64,000 bases of DNA from Alnus glutinosa (taxonomy: Eukaryota; Streptophyta; Magnoliopsida; Fagales; Betulaceae), in contig NC_084886.1 in NCBI RefSeq assembly GCF_958979055.1, forward strand, positions 43,698,654 to 43,762,653, read 5' to 3'. Of this stretch, positions 11,074 through 21,784 are shown in pieces (the first letter of the stretch is position 1; every line of letters starts with the position of its first letter). A program made the translations under genes and the position numbers. The notes beneath the pieces are model-generated. The model was not told the DNA's origin. It ran no database searches and worked only from the letters and a program-made list of their open reading frames with translations.

Positions 11074-12587
11074 GAGCATTTTTAATGGATTAGCTATTTT
11101 CAACTTTAGGCTAAAATAGCTAAACAAAAGGTTAAAAATACATTAAAATAGACTTTTCACCCATTTGTGAAAAGTGCAACGCCACTTTTTTTTTTGTTTC
11201 CTTCCCCTCCATCTTTCCTTTTCATCATCTTCTCTCCCGCTTCTTTCTCTCGTCTCTGTGTCTCTCTCTGTCTCTATCTTGGCAGTGTTGGCTCTACAAT
11301 ATAAAAATTTAGACAGTCGCCTAAGGCTCCCAATTAATGAATATTAATAAAAAAAAGTTTTAGTAAAAAATTTTGAAGGCTTAATTATAGTCAATATTAT
11401 TTAATTAAAGCACTTAATTATAGTAATAATCAATTAAAAAGGTATTAGTATCATTTAATTCTCTAACATTCCATTATTGAAATAAGACTTAAAAAATAAA
11501 GAGTATTAAATAAGAGAATCAAATAATATTAAAAACATTCTTAAATAAAATTCATTTTTCCAACTTTAAACATTATAGTCTTGAAAATAATGATAATATT
11601 AAATTCCGTTTTAGGTAGAGGTTTTTTGGGCCTTGTGATGAGCATTGAGCAGTCAAAATTTTAATCAGAATTTCAACAGATAACAATTATGCATCTTAAA
11701 AAGCGAGAAAAATAGTTTTTAAATAAAATTATAATACTAATATTAAAATAAATAATATATTTATTCATTTATTATTATTATTATTATTTTTTTTTAAAAA
11801 AAAAACTTCAAAACTTGTCGCGACCACAAACTGTATCTTGGTACAAATCGAACTCCCTTTTCAGTTTTCTTTCCCTCATTCATCTTGTCTAGAGACAGAG
11901 GGAACAGTATTGCTTATCTTTTGGCAAGCCAAGAACCCTTATTTGTTCCCCAGTTCCTCTGCTTCTCGCCCATCTCCCTCACGCGTCTTTTCCCATTCTG
12001 CACACCGAAAGAGAGAACGGTGGACACGCCTCTCACCTCCTCTCACGGCGGAGTTCCGAACTGTTGGTCCCGCCATATCCGGTGGTTCGCGGGTGCTACT
12101 GAGACCACGATTGGACTTCCCTTAAACAGCATCATCTTCACCAAATTAGGGGTAAGTTAATTCTGGAATTTTCAAGGTTTCTCCGTTGGTTAATTGTAGA
12201 TAGTAGTGGTTGAATCTGTTTCACGTGGGTTATAATTCTTTGGGGTTTCTCTCTTTCGCTATAGCCTTATGTGTTCATATTTGCTGATTTTTAGTGTGGA
12301 TTTCGAATTTGGTTGAAGTCTGTTATTGGGTTTTTTTTTACTCTAGTGGCTGTGTGTAACTTCGGTTAGTGGCTGAATGTTTGTTGTAGTGATTGGGTTT
12401 CTGTTTAAGGCTTGAGGATTTGCTCAGGTGATGGCCGAGTTGCTTGGCTGATGGGGGTGATTTGGGGGGTCGATCATGGTGATTGCAATTTTGGGTGAGT
12501 TGTGGTTTGCTGTGAATTGTGATTGTGAGGGCGTTTGCTTGATTTTCTGGGGTTTTGTTCGCCGAATTGGGAGGATCGTTTAAGGTT

Positions 12588-12632
<45 letters not shown>

Positions 12633-13435
12633 GTAATCAGATAAATTTTATAAAAAGCGCGGGCGATTAGTGAGGTTAATTGTTTAAAGAAATTTGATGG
12701 TTTAGTTAACTATGAAGAAGGAATTGTAAATTGATCTTTGTTGTGTGTTATAAATCATGGACGATTGGGGATGATTACTTAGGGTTGTTCATGTTGGACT
12801 AAGGTATTATAGATGGGTGTTTATTTGGATTGGCTGTTGTGTTAATCGCCAATCCAAATAAGTTCGTGAATTTTGGGTGTTTGTTTACTTCTTCTTTTTT
12901 TTGAAGAAGGGTGTTTGTTTACTTAAATGGCCGAATATGGTTGAGTTGGTATATTGTTTATATTGTTGTTTCAAGTTTGATATTGGGGCTTTAGTGTGGA
13001 TTGCTTGTTCTTAAGGATATTATATTTATACTTATCATTGGCAAATACAACTGTTAAAAATATGACCATTAGAAAAATGACCATTGAAGAATTAATGCGT
13101 TAGAAAAATGACAGATTTAACAAAACGGCTGTTAGAAAAATGGCCGTTTGAGAAAAAATGCTCGTTGAAAAATTTGCGTTAGAAACATGATCGTTTTAAC
13201 AAAACGACCGTTGGCAAATATGACCGTTTGGAAAAAGAAAAAAAAAGGACAGTAAAAAAATACGATAATTAAAAAAGTAATAAAAAAGAATAAAGAAAGC
13301 ATATCTAGATAATATAGAGTTAAGAATAGATAATCGGATTGATAGTGCTTTTTAAAACCTATTAGCTAAACTAGATAAAGTCAGTTTTAGTTAGCTATTT
13401 TGCATAAAAATTTGCATAAGCCATTGGGAGTGCTC
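11074..13435. mobile_element. Composite PIF/Harbinger-like inverted-repeat element
   Basis: The left end GAGCATTTTTAATGGATTAG (11074) and the right end, reversed, GAGCACTCCCAATGGCTTAT (from 13435) form terminal inverted repeats. Both are flanked by TAA (11071-11073 and 13436-13438), as expected for PIF/Harbinger insertions. The interior (about 2.4 kb) encodes no transposase that I can see. Bases 11840-12155 look like a host 5' leader exon ending in a good donor (GGGGTAAGTTAAT), followed by a T- and G-rich intron-like stretch. A T run of about 41 lies at 12589-12629. A degenerate tandem duplication of GCGTTAGAAA...AACAAAACG lies at 13098-13230. Nested smaller elements are an alternative explanation. 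Confidence 0.45.
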
Positions 13436-14035
13436 TAACGCGGATTAGGGTTTTTTTTTTTTGGGTTTCCTCTTGACTTGGCTTCTTTCCAATACCCAAC
13501 AGAAACCATCGTCCCTTTCGAGTTCTAGAGCCAACCAGTGAACACTTTGGTTGCCACGGAATACTCGGACGACAACTCTAGTCGCCGTCGATTACTCTGC
13601 CTCCGGGCAGAGACAAATACTCCGGTGACTTCTGGTAAAATCCTCGTTCTATTTTCTTTTTAAATCTTCTCTAATCTGGAATTGTTAGTGCTATTTGTAT
13701 AGGAAAGTTTCTTATTAATGTTTTGCAGTAATTCTCTAGATGTTGGGTCTGATATTTGTGGAGAATTATGCAATTTCTATGGTTCTATAATTCCACTATG
13801 GATAATGTTGTCTTTTTATTTGTTTGAATGTTTATCGAATAATTAGTGTTAAGCCAATCAAACAAGAATTTATAATTCATTAGTTGGAACTGAAGTCAAC
13901 ATGTTTAGAATAGGATAAAATTGCTTTGGTCTTGGCCGAGTTTGAGTTGTCAATATGTTGTCTAAAAAGTTGCACTTGATCTAAAGATATCTAATTGTAT
14001 TTGTTTTGGATTTATAATTTTAATTGAGGGTAAAG

Positions 14036-14688
14036 TACACTTTACCCTCTAAACTAACACCCAATTTGCACTTAGATCTCCAATCTACGACGCACTACAA
14101 TTCGGACCTATAAACTACTAAAATATTCCGAGTTACCCCTTAGTGTCATATTTGACCATTAGTTTTAATGGAAACGTCACACGTAACTAGTACAGGCTTT
14201 TGAGCTATTTTTACATGACTAGTTTACCCTTGTATGAAATGACACAATTTTAGTAATGGTTATAAGAAAAAAGAAAAAAAAAAAAAGGAAACAAGAAGAA
14301 GAAAAAGACGGCTACTCCTAACAGAACAGAGAGGGTGGTTCTGCTGCCAACCCCCCCAACACACATATGAAGCAAAGGGGTGGCTGCATGGCCACCCTTT
14401 TCTCCTTGCTTTAATTTTTTTTTTTTTCGTTCACCATTACTAAAATGGTGTTTCATACAGGGGCAAATTAGTTATGTAAAAATGGCTCAGATGCATGTTC
14501 TAGTCACGTTGATGTTTTCCATCTAAACTAACAACCAAATCTAACACAAGGGGTAACTCTAAAGAATTTTTTTTGATAAGTGTAACTCTAAAGAATTTGA
14601 CCTCGTGCATAAGTACAAATTTTTAAATTGCAGGTTGACAACTTGAAATAGACCCAAAGCACATGTGGGTAAAATGTAATTAACCCTT
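14036..14688. mobile_element. MITE in the 5' UTR intron of the DNAJC17-like gene
   Basis: Terminal inverted repeats are GAGGGTAAAGTACACTTTAC (left) and the complement of AGGGTTAATTACATTTTACC (right). The interior holds a GC-rich block (about 14330-14400, with GGGGTGGCTGCATGGCCACC) flanked by A and T runs. There is no coding capacity. Confidence 0.5.
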
Positions 14689-14912
14689 GTCATACCCTTG
14701 TAGTATTGATGACAATAAGTAGGAGCAAGAAAGTTGAGTAGTCAATACAATCTTGAAGATTACCCAGTATATTAGAGACCTTAAATTTGCTTGGCATGCA
14801 ATCGGTTTTAGATACTTTCATATTTTTTCTAAAACTGTTTAACAGAAGTTGTGAATGAAACATTATTATCCTTTTCACATGCAGATCTGCATAGCTAGCT
14901 GCATTATAAGAT

Positions 14913-16600
14913 ATGGATGTTGATGTAGATCATTATCTTGTTCTGGGGCTGCCCTCGGGTGAGGAAGGCGCCAAGCTTAGTGTGGATGACATTAAAAAAG
15001 CATACAGGTCAAAGGCTCTAGAGTTGCACCCAGACAAGAGGCCAGGTAATAAACAAGCCCTCGCTGATTTTCAAAAGCTTCAGACATCCTACGAGATTCT
15101 CAAGGATGAAAAGGCCAGGAAGTTGTTTGATGATCTTCTACGGGTTAAGCGTGAGCAGCAACGTCGACAGTCAGAGCGGAGTTCCAAACGTGATGCCAAG
15201 CGGCAGAAGATGGTTTCTGACCTTGAAGAAAGGGAGCAGGCCGCTTTTGCTCCTGACCCTACTGCAAAAGAACGAGAAGAAGAGGAGAGAATTGCTAAGA
15301 AGCTGAGAGAAGAGATTGCAAGAATACGAGCGATGCACACAAATAAAGGTGCAAACATGGCATCGGCTACAAGTAGAGAGTCATCAGGAGTTAGGAAGGA
15401 GGATATGGATACCACTGGGGCTAGGGTGGATAAGGAGAAGGTGCTTAAAGTTTCGTGGGAGAAGGTTGGTGAAGATTACACTGCAGAGGGGTTAAGAGAG
15501 TTGTTTTCAAAGTTTGGTGAGGTGGATGATGTTGTCATTAAGAGTTCCAAGAAAAAAGGTTCAGCACTTGTTGTAATGGCGACTAAAGATGCAGCAGTGA
15601 GTTGATGATCAAACTATATTTATCCCCTGAACTTGTAATGTTTCTTTTTGGTTCTTTTGTAAGTACTTATGTTGGTTTTTTTTTTTTCCTAGGTTGCCGC
15701 TACAGGAAGTGTGTGTGGTCATCTCTCTAATCCTTTGCTAGTTTTACCTCTTCAACCACCAAAGGCAGCTGAGACTTCAAGTGCCCCAAGATCCACAGAA
15801 CCTGATAGACTAAGTTCTTTGGTTGGGCCTGGTTATGCTGCATTTGAAGATACAGTCTTGATGAAACTCCAAAAGGTTTGATCTTTGTTTCTGACTATTT
15901 ATGATTCTATATTTTTCTTTAAGGCACTTTATCTAAAGTCACAATTGGCATGATGTACTTCACAAATTTAAATCACTTTATTTTATTACATATAGATTGA
16001 ATTGTTGCATTATGGCCTTGAAAGATTATTTTACCGATGTCAATTCTTTTTGTTTTTGTTTTGTTTTGTTTTTCTCTTATATTTCATTCAGTGTAGATGA
16101 TAATGTTTGTTAACAACTTGGTTGCGTAATAACAGCTATCATGGTCCAATTTCTTCCTTTAGTGGGGTTCTTATTTCATTGAAGATTACATCTATGTTTC
16201 TAGTTGACTTACAGTAGGCCCATGTGATTCGTTGGTATAGATGTCCATATAAAACAAATGCCAATATCACCAGCAATAGTTTAAGACACCTATCAAAGCT
16301 TATAAGTTCTTTGCTACCTTTTTCATATAATACCAGCTTCCACCGGCACAATTTGTGATTTAAAATACGTGTTTGTCTTGATCTATGTATTTAATTATAC
16401 CGGAACGGATAAGTTGATGTTAATCAACTGGATTTGTCAGTTGGTAGCGTACTTAACAAATGCTTGCTTGAAGAAGTGGTGTAAAAAGATGTTGTGGAAA
16501 GTATATCATGTTGTTAAGTTCCAATTCGTAAAATCCTTGATTTTCCTCTTCTGACTTTGTCAATTTTGGTGATGAGCAGGCTGCACAAAAGCAAAATTGA
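14913..16600 (+). CDS. DNAJC17: DNAJC17-like J-domain and RRM protein
   Basis: Three coding exons (14913-15596, 15693-15875, 16580-16600) encode 295 residues. An N-terminal J domain (about residues 7-75) carries the HPD motif at 39-41 (LELHPDKRPG) that stimulates Hsp70 ATPase. A charged coiled-coil segment (EKRQ-rich) follows, then a C-terminal RRM (about 175-240; SWEKVGEDYTAEGLRELFSK). This order is that of DNAJC17, a spliceosome-associated co-chaperone in animals and yeast (Cwf23 is related); nuclear splicing is the inferred role. The last exon adds only AAQKQN before TGA. A 5' UTR exon ends at the donor 13635, and the intron to 14884 carries a MITE. The start is the first ATG after the UTR acceptor and the J domain begins at once. 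A truncated duplicate lies at the window's left edge. Confidence 0.9.
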
Positions 16601-16896
16601 CATGCAAGATATTCAAGGAAGAAGTTCCTGTGTCTCATGATCTCCCTGAACTGTAATATTTAGCTGAGGTAATGTAAGAATAGATTCATCTTTAAATCTC
16701 ATTAGTTCCACTCCCATCTGCTTAAAGCTCTTGACTAATTTACTCCAACTTGGGTGCACCATATTTCACGTCTTGGGTTTGACCACATGAAAGACAGGCC
16801 CACTTTTTTTTCGATGTGCCTGGACATGCTTGCTAAGGGCTTAAAATGATCATGCTTTTTGCATTTTTGCTGACCTAAATCTATGTTATTTTATAA

Positions 16897-17078
16897 AGAG
16901 AAATGCTTGATTGTACACTCTCAACCCACTCCTATCCCACCCTTGTGTACTTGGACCAATAATGTGAGAGATAGTAGAGAGAGTATAGTGGGACCCTATT
17001 TTTTTAACAACATTATTGGTCCACGTAGACAAGGGTGGGATAGGAGTGGGATAAGAGTGTACAACCAAGCATTTCTCT
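16897..17078. mobile_element. MITE with 7-bp target duplication TTTATAA
   Basis: The two arms of about 70 bp are near-perfect inverted repeats starting AGAGAAATGCTTG and ending CAAGCATTTCTCT. They share inner words such as CCACTCCTATCCCACCCTTG. TTTATAA flanks both sides (16890-16896, 17079-17085). The element is 182 bp, non-coding and forms a strong hairpin. It lies about 300 bp after the DNAJC17-like stop codon. Confidence 0.75.
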
Positions 17079-17859
17079 TTTATAAATGTGGGAATAGGAA
17101 ACCACAGATAGCTTGACTGATATATTTTGGATCTTAAATATGCAGGACCCCCTTTCTGCATATTGCTTCCTGAAGATTGGGCCACAGAAAAGTTTGCCGT
17201 CTTTGACTTGATTATTATCGATTTTATTCATTTGATGTAACATTTAAATCATTTTGTGTGAGGTTTACACTGTATGTTACCATGTAACAATCAGAGTTTT
17301 GAATAGTTTCATATTGTCCAATCATTTTGAATTGTATCAAGGGAAAAAGCTTCACATTAAAAACTGTCAAATCTAAATCCAAAAAATACTTTTCAAGGCA
17401 CTGTAGCAGCATACCGTTATATTTTTAATTGCAGTGATAAATCTACCCTCTCAATTTCTTATTCATAATCTTATGTTTCTACAATCACACCTGACTTCGA
17501 GCAGCCTTTTTTGATCATCAACGTGTAACCATATATATTTACATGTGATTTCAAGTGGGAATGGAACCTATAGAAATTATTTTTAAAGGGTGGTAACATG
17601 TATAAGAGCATTATAGTTCATAATATATGTAGAGTCTGATTGGAATTGCGTAGGAAAACAGAGTTTTTGCCTATAGAAAAAAGCTTCATTTTCAAGCTTT
17701 TTTTGATCTTTTTTATAGCAAAAAAAAAAAAAAAACAAAAAAAAAACTAATTTTTTTAAACCTATACTCATTTATACTTGGCATAACTTGTTAGGTATTA
17801 AAATCGCTTTTTAAGTTCCTTAACTCAATTCCAAATATACTCGTAATGTCTATTCAGTG
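17079..17859. other. Downstream intergenic, no gene recognised
   Basis: AT-rich DNA following the MITE, with an A run at about 17720-17750. No exon or clear repeat ends were found. Confidence 0.4.
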
Positions 17860-18318
17860 TTGCCGGTGAAAGTTTGGTTGACATTTTTTCTTCTACATCT
17901 ACTTTTGAGGCCAGATTTATGTTTTTTCGCTAGTTCCTACAAGATACACAGTTTTTCTTTCGACGTCGACTTGTGTTGGATGCTTTGATTGCTTTATGTA
18001 GTTTCTTTGTTTTTTTAAAGTAGTTTTTGAAAGTCTGTCTGTCTGTTAAATTTGCAGATTTTACTGAACTTTTTATGGCTTGTTATCTAGATCAGCCATC
18101 TTTTCTTTGTTATAAGTGTTTTATTGTTAAAGAGTAGCTCAAACATCTGTCCTTGTAATATTTGTTTATTTGTAAGCAACACCCAAGTCAAATTTTTTTG
18201 ACTTAGTGTTTAGAGCGTCGATGTATCTCTCTATTCATTGTATTTGCCTTCGGGCTTCTTCATATTAATGCATTGTAACTCCGATTATTTTGTTCATAAA
18301 AAAATAAAAAAAAAAAGT
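17860..18318 (+). mobile_element. LINE 3' UTR-like fragment with poly(A)
   Basis: A T-rich stretch leads to a tail (TTCATATTAATGCATTGTAA, then ATTTTGTTCATAAAAAAAT) and an A-rich run at 18297-18317, in the manner of a 5'-truncated LINE. No coding domain is present and the 5' edge is uncertain. Confidence 0.4.
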
Positions 18319-18789
18319 TTTGATTTCCCTTCACGATCACTATAATCACTACTATTTTTTTTTTCCTTTTTAAAATAAAGCTTTCAGACTTTCATTAATG
18401 AAATCAAGAAGTAGTAAAGTGTTCCTGCAAGTACAAGATCTCTAATGAACTCATAATAGTCTTCCATCTAATTTGGATCATTGTTTCACTATCATCACTA
18501 CTTGGAAATGCATAAGAGCCTTTAGAATCCACGTACAAATTCTACAAACATGCTGTACAATACTAACATAGGACTTGTCTTTGAGAATTCATATATGTCT
18601 TGCCTGTTCAACTTTTGAGTTCTTATCACGATCACTCTCGACTCTCGTCGTCGTCGTTACCTGACATCTACTTTCTAACATTGTTTTTGTATCATTGCCA
18701 TCATTAATTCATGTTTCCCTTGGCAGAAATTTTTGGTCGAATATGAGCGGCACTAAAATGAGCAAAACATAAGAATAATTTTGTAAAAA

Positions 18790-18966
18790 ATAATGCTATA
18801 CACCACATTTTTATCTCATTTTGATGATATAATAATTAATAGGTATAGTTGATTTTTTTTTTCTCATATATATAAATTTAATAATGACTGATCCAATGAT
18901 TATTAAGCCTTGTTATGTTGGTATAATGAGATAAAAATGTGATAAATGTGTAGTGTATAACATTAA
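18790..18966. mobile_element. Short MITE
   Basis: Inverted ends: AATGCTATACACCACATTTT then TATCTCATT on the left, and AATGAGATAAAAATGTG...GTGTAGTGTATAACATT on the right. About 177 bp, AT-rich and non-coding. Confidence 0.6.
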
Positions 18967-18978
18967 TCGTTAGTAAAA

Positions 18979-19110
18979 GAGCAATACTACATATTACGGT
19001 CACATCCTGCTGCTATCTTATTGAGCTGATGTGGCAGTGTCCATTGATAGGCACTGTCATATCAGTCCAAAAAAATGAGAAGAAAATGAGAGTATAATAT
19101 ATAGTATTTC
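18979..19110. mobile_element. Short MITE-like inverted repeat
   Basis: The left end is GAGCAATACTACATATTAC; the right end, reversed, is similar (GAAATACTATATATTATAC). An inner pair, GGCAGTGTCC and GGCACTGTC, adds a hairpin. The limits are approximate. Confidence 0.35.
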
Positions 19111-19220
19111 TTTTAGTAAAATGTTAGTACTTCGCCTCCTTGAGGCTTGGAGTTTTAATTCAGCATGAGCATAAATGATATTCTATTGGATGGATAAAAA
19201 ATAAAAAGATATCATATATA

Positions 19221-19370
19221 GAGTAATGTTACATTTATAATTCTTTTATGCCTCAGCATGTAAATATGTAATTGAGGTTATGGCTGGCACTAAAAAAATT
19301 AAATCACTTTAATCACATGCTGACATGTGTCAACAAAATGGATAAAATAGAGGATAAATATAACATTTTT
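19221..19370. mobile_element. Short MITE-like inverted repeat
   Basis: AATGTTACATTTAT (19225-19238) is inverted as ATAAATATAACATT at the right end. Inner words CATGC...CTGACATG also pair. Non-coding. Confidence 0.4.
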
Positions 19371-19387
19371 CATATAAATCTTTTACA

Positions 19388-19588
19388 CGAGTAATACTAA
19401 AAATTACATTTTTATTCTACAATATTAGTGTGGTTATTCAATCTTGAGTATTTAATGATAAAAATCTTTAACCACATTTTTATTCCACGTTTGATTTTTT
19501 TTATTTTTAAATAAAGACTAATTTAAGAGTTAGTTCAGATTATCACATTAGTTTTGTTTGATAAAAATATAATTTTTAATATTACTCG
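19388..19588. mobile_element. Short MITE
   Basis: Left end CGAGTAATACTAAAAATTAC and right end ATAATTTTTAATATTACTCG are inverted repeats over about 28 bp. The element is 201 bp and non-coding. It is the last of four small inverted-repeat elements clustered within 0.8 kb. Confidence 0.6.
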
Positions 19589-20070
19589 AATCTAAAAATT
19601 GATTGAACCTATCGTACCATATCAATAATCAATATTATGGAAAGAAAATGTATATATATTCGTTACTCTTTCTACAATTCCACAGGAGAAGACGAATTTT
19701 TTTTTTTTTTTTTTTTTTTTTAAGAAAAAAGAAGGCGGCGAAACTCACCGGTCACCAAGGAACCAAAATTGGCTCTCCGATTAAAGTCATGAACTCTATG
19801 GAGCATCACTACAATGACAGCAACCACTAATAATATCAATGACCGCCTTTCAATCAGAATGTCCCAAAAGAGTCCGTACAAATTCCACGAAACCTGATTA
19901 GACGGTCACTGCAAACCATGACATCTACCGTAGCATGAGAGAAATACGGTCCCCGCCGTTTAGTTTGTGTTTTCCAACAAGATCTCTAAATGGCAATCGA
20001 GATACTTCTCGAGCCTCTCAGGGGCACTTTCGTCACAGCAAATTCCCCTAAAACGCTTCGTATCGAGAGC
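19589..20070. promoter_or_regulatory. Upstream region of the YTH-domain gene
   Basis: No gene is present. A T run of about 24 lies at 19698-19721. The region just before about 20070-20100 should hold the promoter of the YTH gene, whose leader continues to the donor at 20278. No firm TATA element was assigned. Confidence 0.4.
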
Positions 20071-20642
20071 GAATCTCTTTCCCCTCTCTCTGTAGTTTCA
20101 ACCGCCTTCTTTTCAAGTCTTCCTTTTCCCTTAATGGTTAGGGTTTCTTAGGTGCGTCCACTTCGCACAAAAAATGTTGCAGAAAACCCCCTGTTCTCTC
20201 TCTAATTTCTCCAATTCTCCTCTCGAACAACTTTCTAGGTCGACCATGGCCTGATTCAGCTACTCTTCTTTTCTCTGGTAATAACCATCGCTACTCAGCT
20301 TTCGTTTTTACTTTTAATTTCTACCCTTGTAGTTGTATTGATTGGGTTCAGGTACACTGTTGCACTGAAAGCGTTTTAGCTCAATGATTGGTTTCTTGTC
20401 TTGAGTTTTATTGTTGGTTTGCGTATGAGTTTCTGACTATTAGAAGGTCAATCTGAGAGGTGGCGATCTTGTTTTGCGGATTTGTGTGGCAGATTTTCTT
20501 ATTTAGGCGAAATTGATATTTAAATTATCGGATTGCTAAGCTATTTTGGATTTGAAAGTCAAATTTCTGTGCCTGACAGGTTTCTATTTGCTGTTTGTGA
20601 CTCCTTTGGTTAGCTCAGGCCGTATATGCATACACAAACGTG

Positions 20643-20643
<1 letters not shown>

Positions 20644-20679
<36 letters not shown>

Positions 20680-20681
20680 AA
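20644..20681. repeat. (TA)n(TG)n microsatellite in a 5' UTR intron
   Basis: About ten TA units followed by nine TG units within the leader intron (20278-21565) of the YTH gene. Confidence 0.9.
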
Positions 20682-21581
20682 GAATCTCTGTATTACTTCT
20701 TTTTCTTTTTGTGTGTTTCTGTCTTTTGGTATTGATAGCTATTGGAAGCTGTAGGAGATAATTTAGGACTTGGATTTTGTTTTGGGTATTCATTGGCGGT
20801 ATTTGCTAGAATAGGTTATTTAATAGTTTGTTTCAGTTATTCTAAGTTCCATACAAACGTTGTTGGTACAATACTCCGGGATGATGGAGGGGATCAAGAT
20901 CATATAGAGTTCGTACCTCCACCATTGGGTTTCTTTTTTTTTTTTTTTTTTTTTTGTAATGAATAATTCCACTTCTGGGTTCTTACAACCATAAGTATTA
21001 TTTTTTATTAAATGGTTCAGATTTTGCCACATTGATGTATAACTTAGTGAGTTATAATGAATTAAAGAAAAATTAAGGATCTATTAGAAGTAGTAAATGA
21101 TGAGTTGGCAAAATATAGAGGATCCTAATGCTGATGGAGGTGTTAAGCTGTTTTGAATTCAGAAGTTGATCTATCTGGGGTGAGTAAGTGTTTGTGCTAT
21201 TAAGGGATCACCGAATCCTATTGATTCAATAGGAAATATTTCGAAGCCTTGTTTGGTCTGGAATTAGTCTTGTGTTTTGCTATCTGTGCAAACCCCCTCT
21301 AGTTTTACCACATAATTTGGGCTGATTGCCTTCTTATGGGAATTGTTTGAGATGGATGAAAGTCTTGAGCTTCTTTTGGTGACTGGCTATTTGAAAAGCT
21401 GGTTATTCTTTGTGAGGTAGAAGTTGAAGTTAGGATGTAAATTTGTCTGCAGTTCACTGTTTTGAATCTGGCCTGCATATTTTTCTCGTAATGCCCATTT
21501 CATTTTGTGGTACGTGTTGAAATGCAGTGTTTGCTGCTGAAATTGGATTTCTTTAACTTTTATAGGGGTGGCAGTCCTGGA

Positions 21582-21713
21582 ATGGAAATGTATAATGTTT
21601 CTGAACATGGAAATGCAGAGACTTATCTGGTACTTTCTTAGTAATTGCTTGAATTTCTTGTTTTTTAGCAACTCTTTAATCAAATCCTTGCTCATATGGT
21701 CTTGTGAATCTTA

Positions 21714-21784
<71 letters not shown>

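Noticed and set aside
11838-12160. Two overlapping open frames of about 90 codons
   Set aside because: They look like a 5' leader exon with a donor at its end; no protein similarity recognised.
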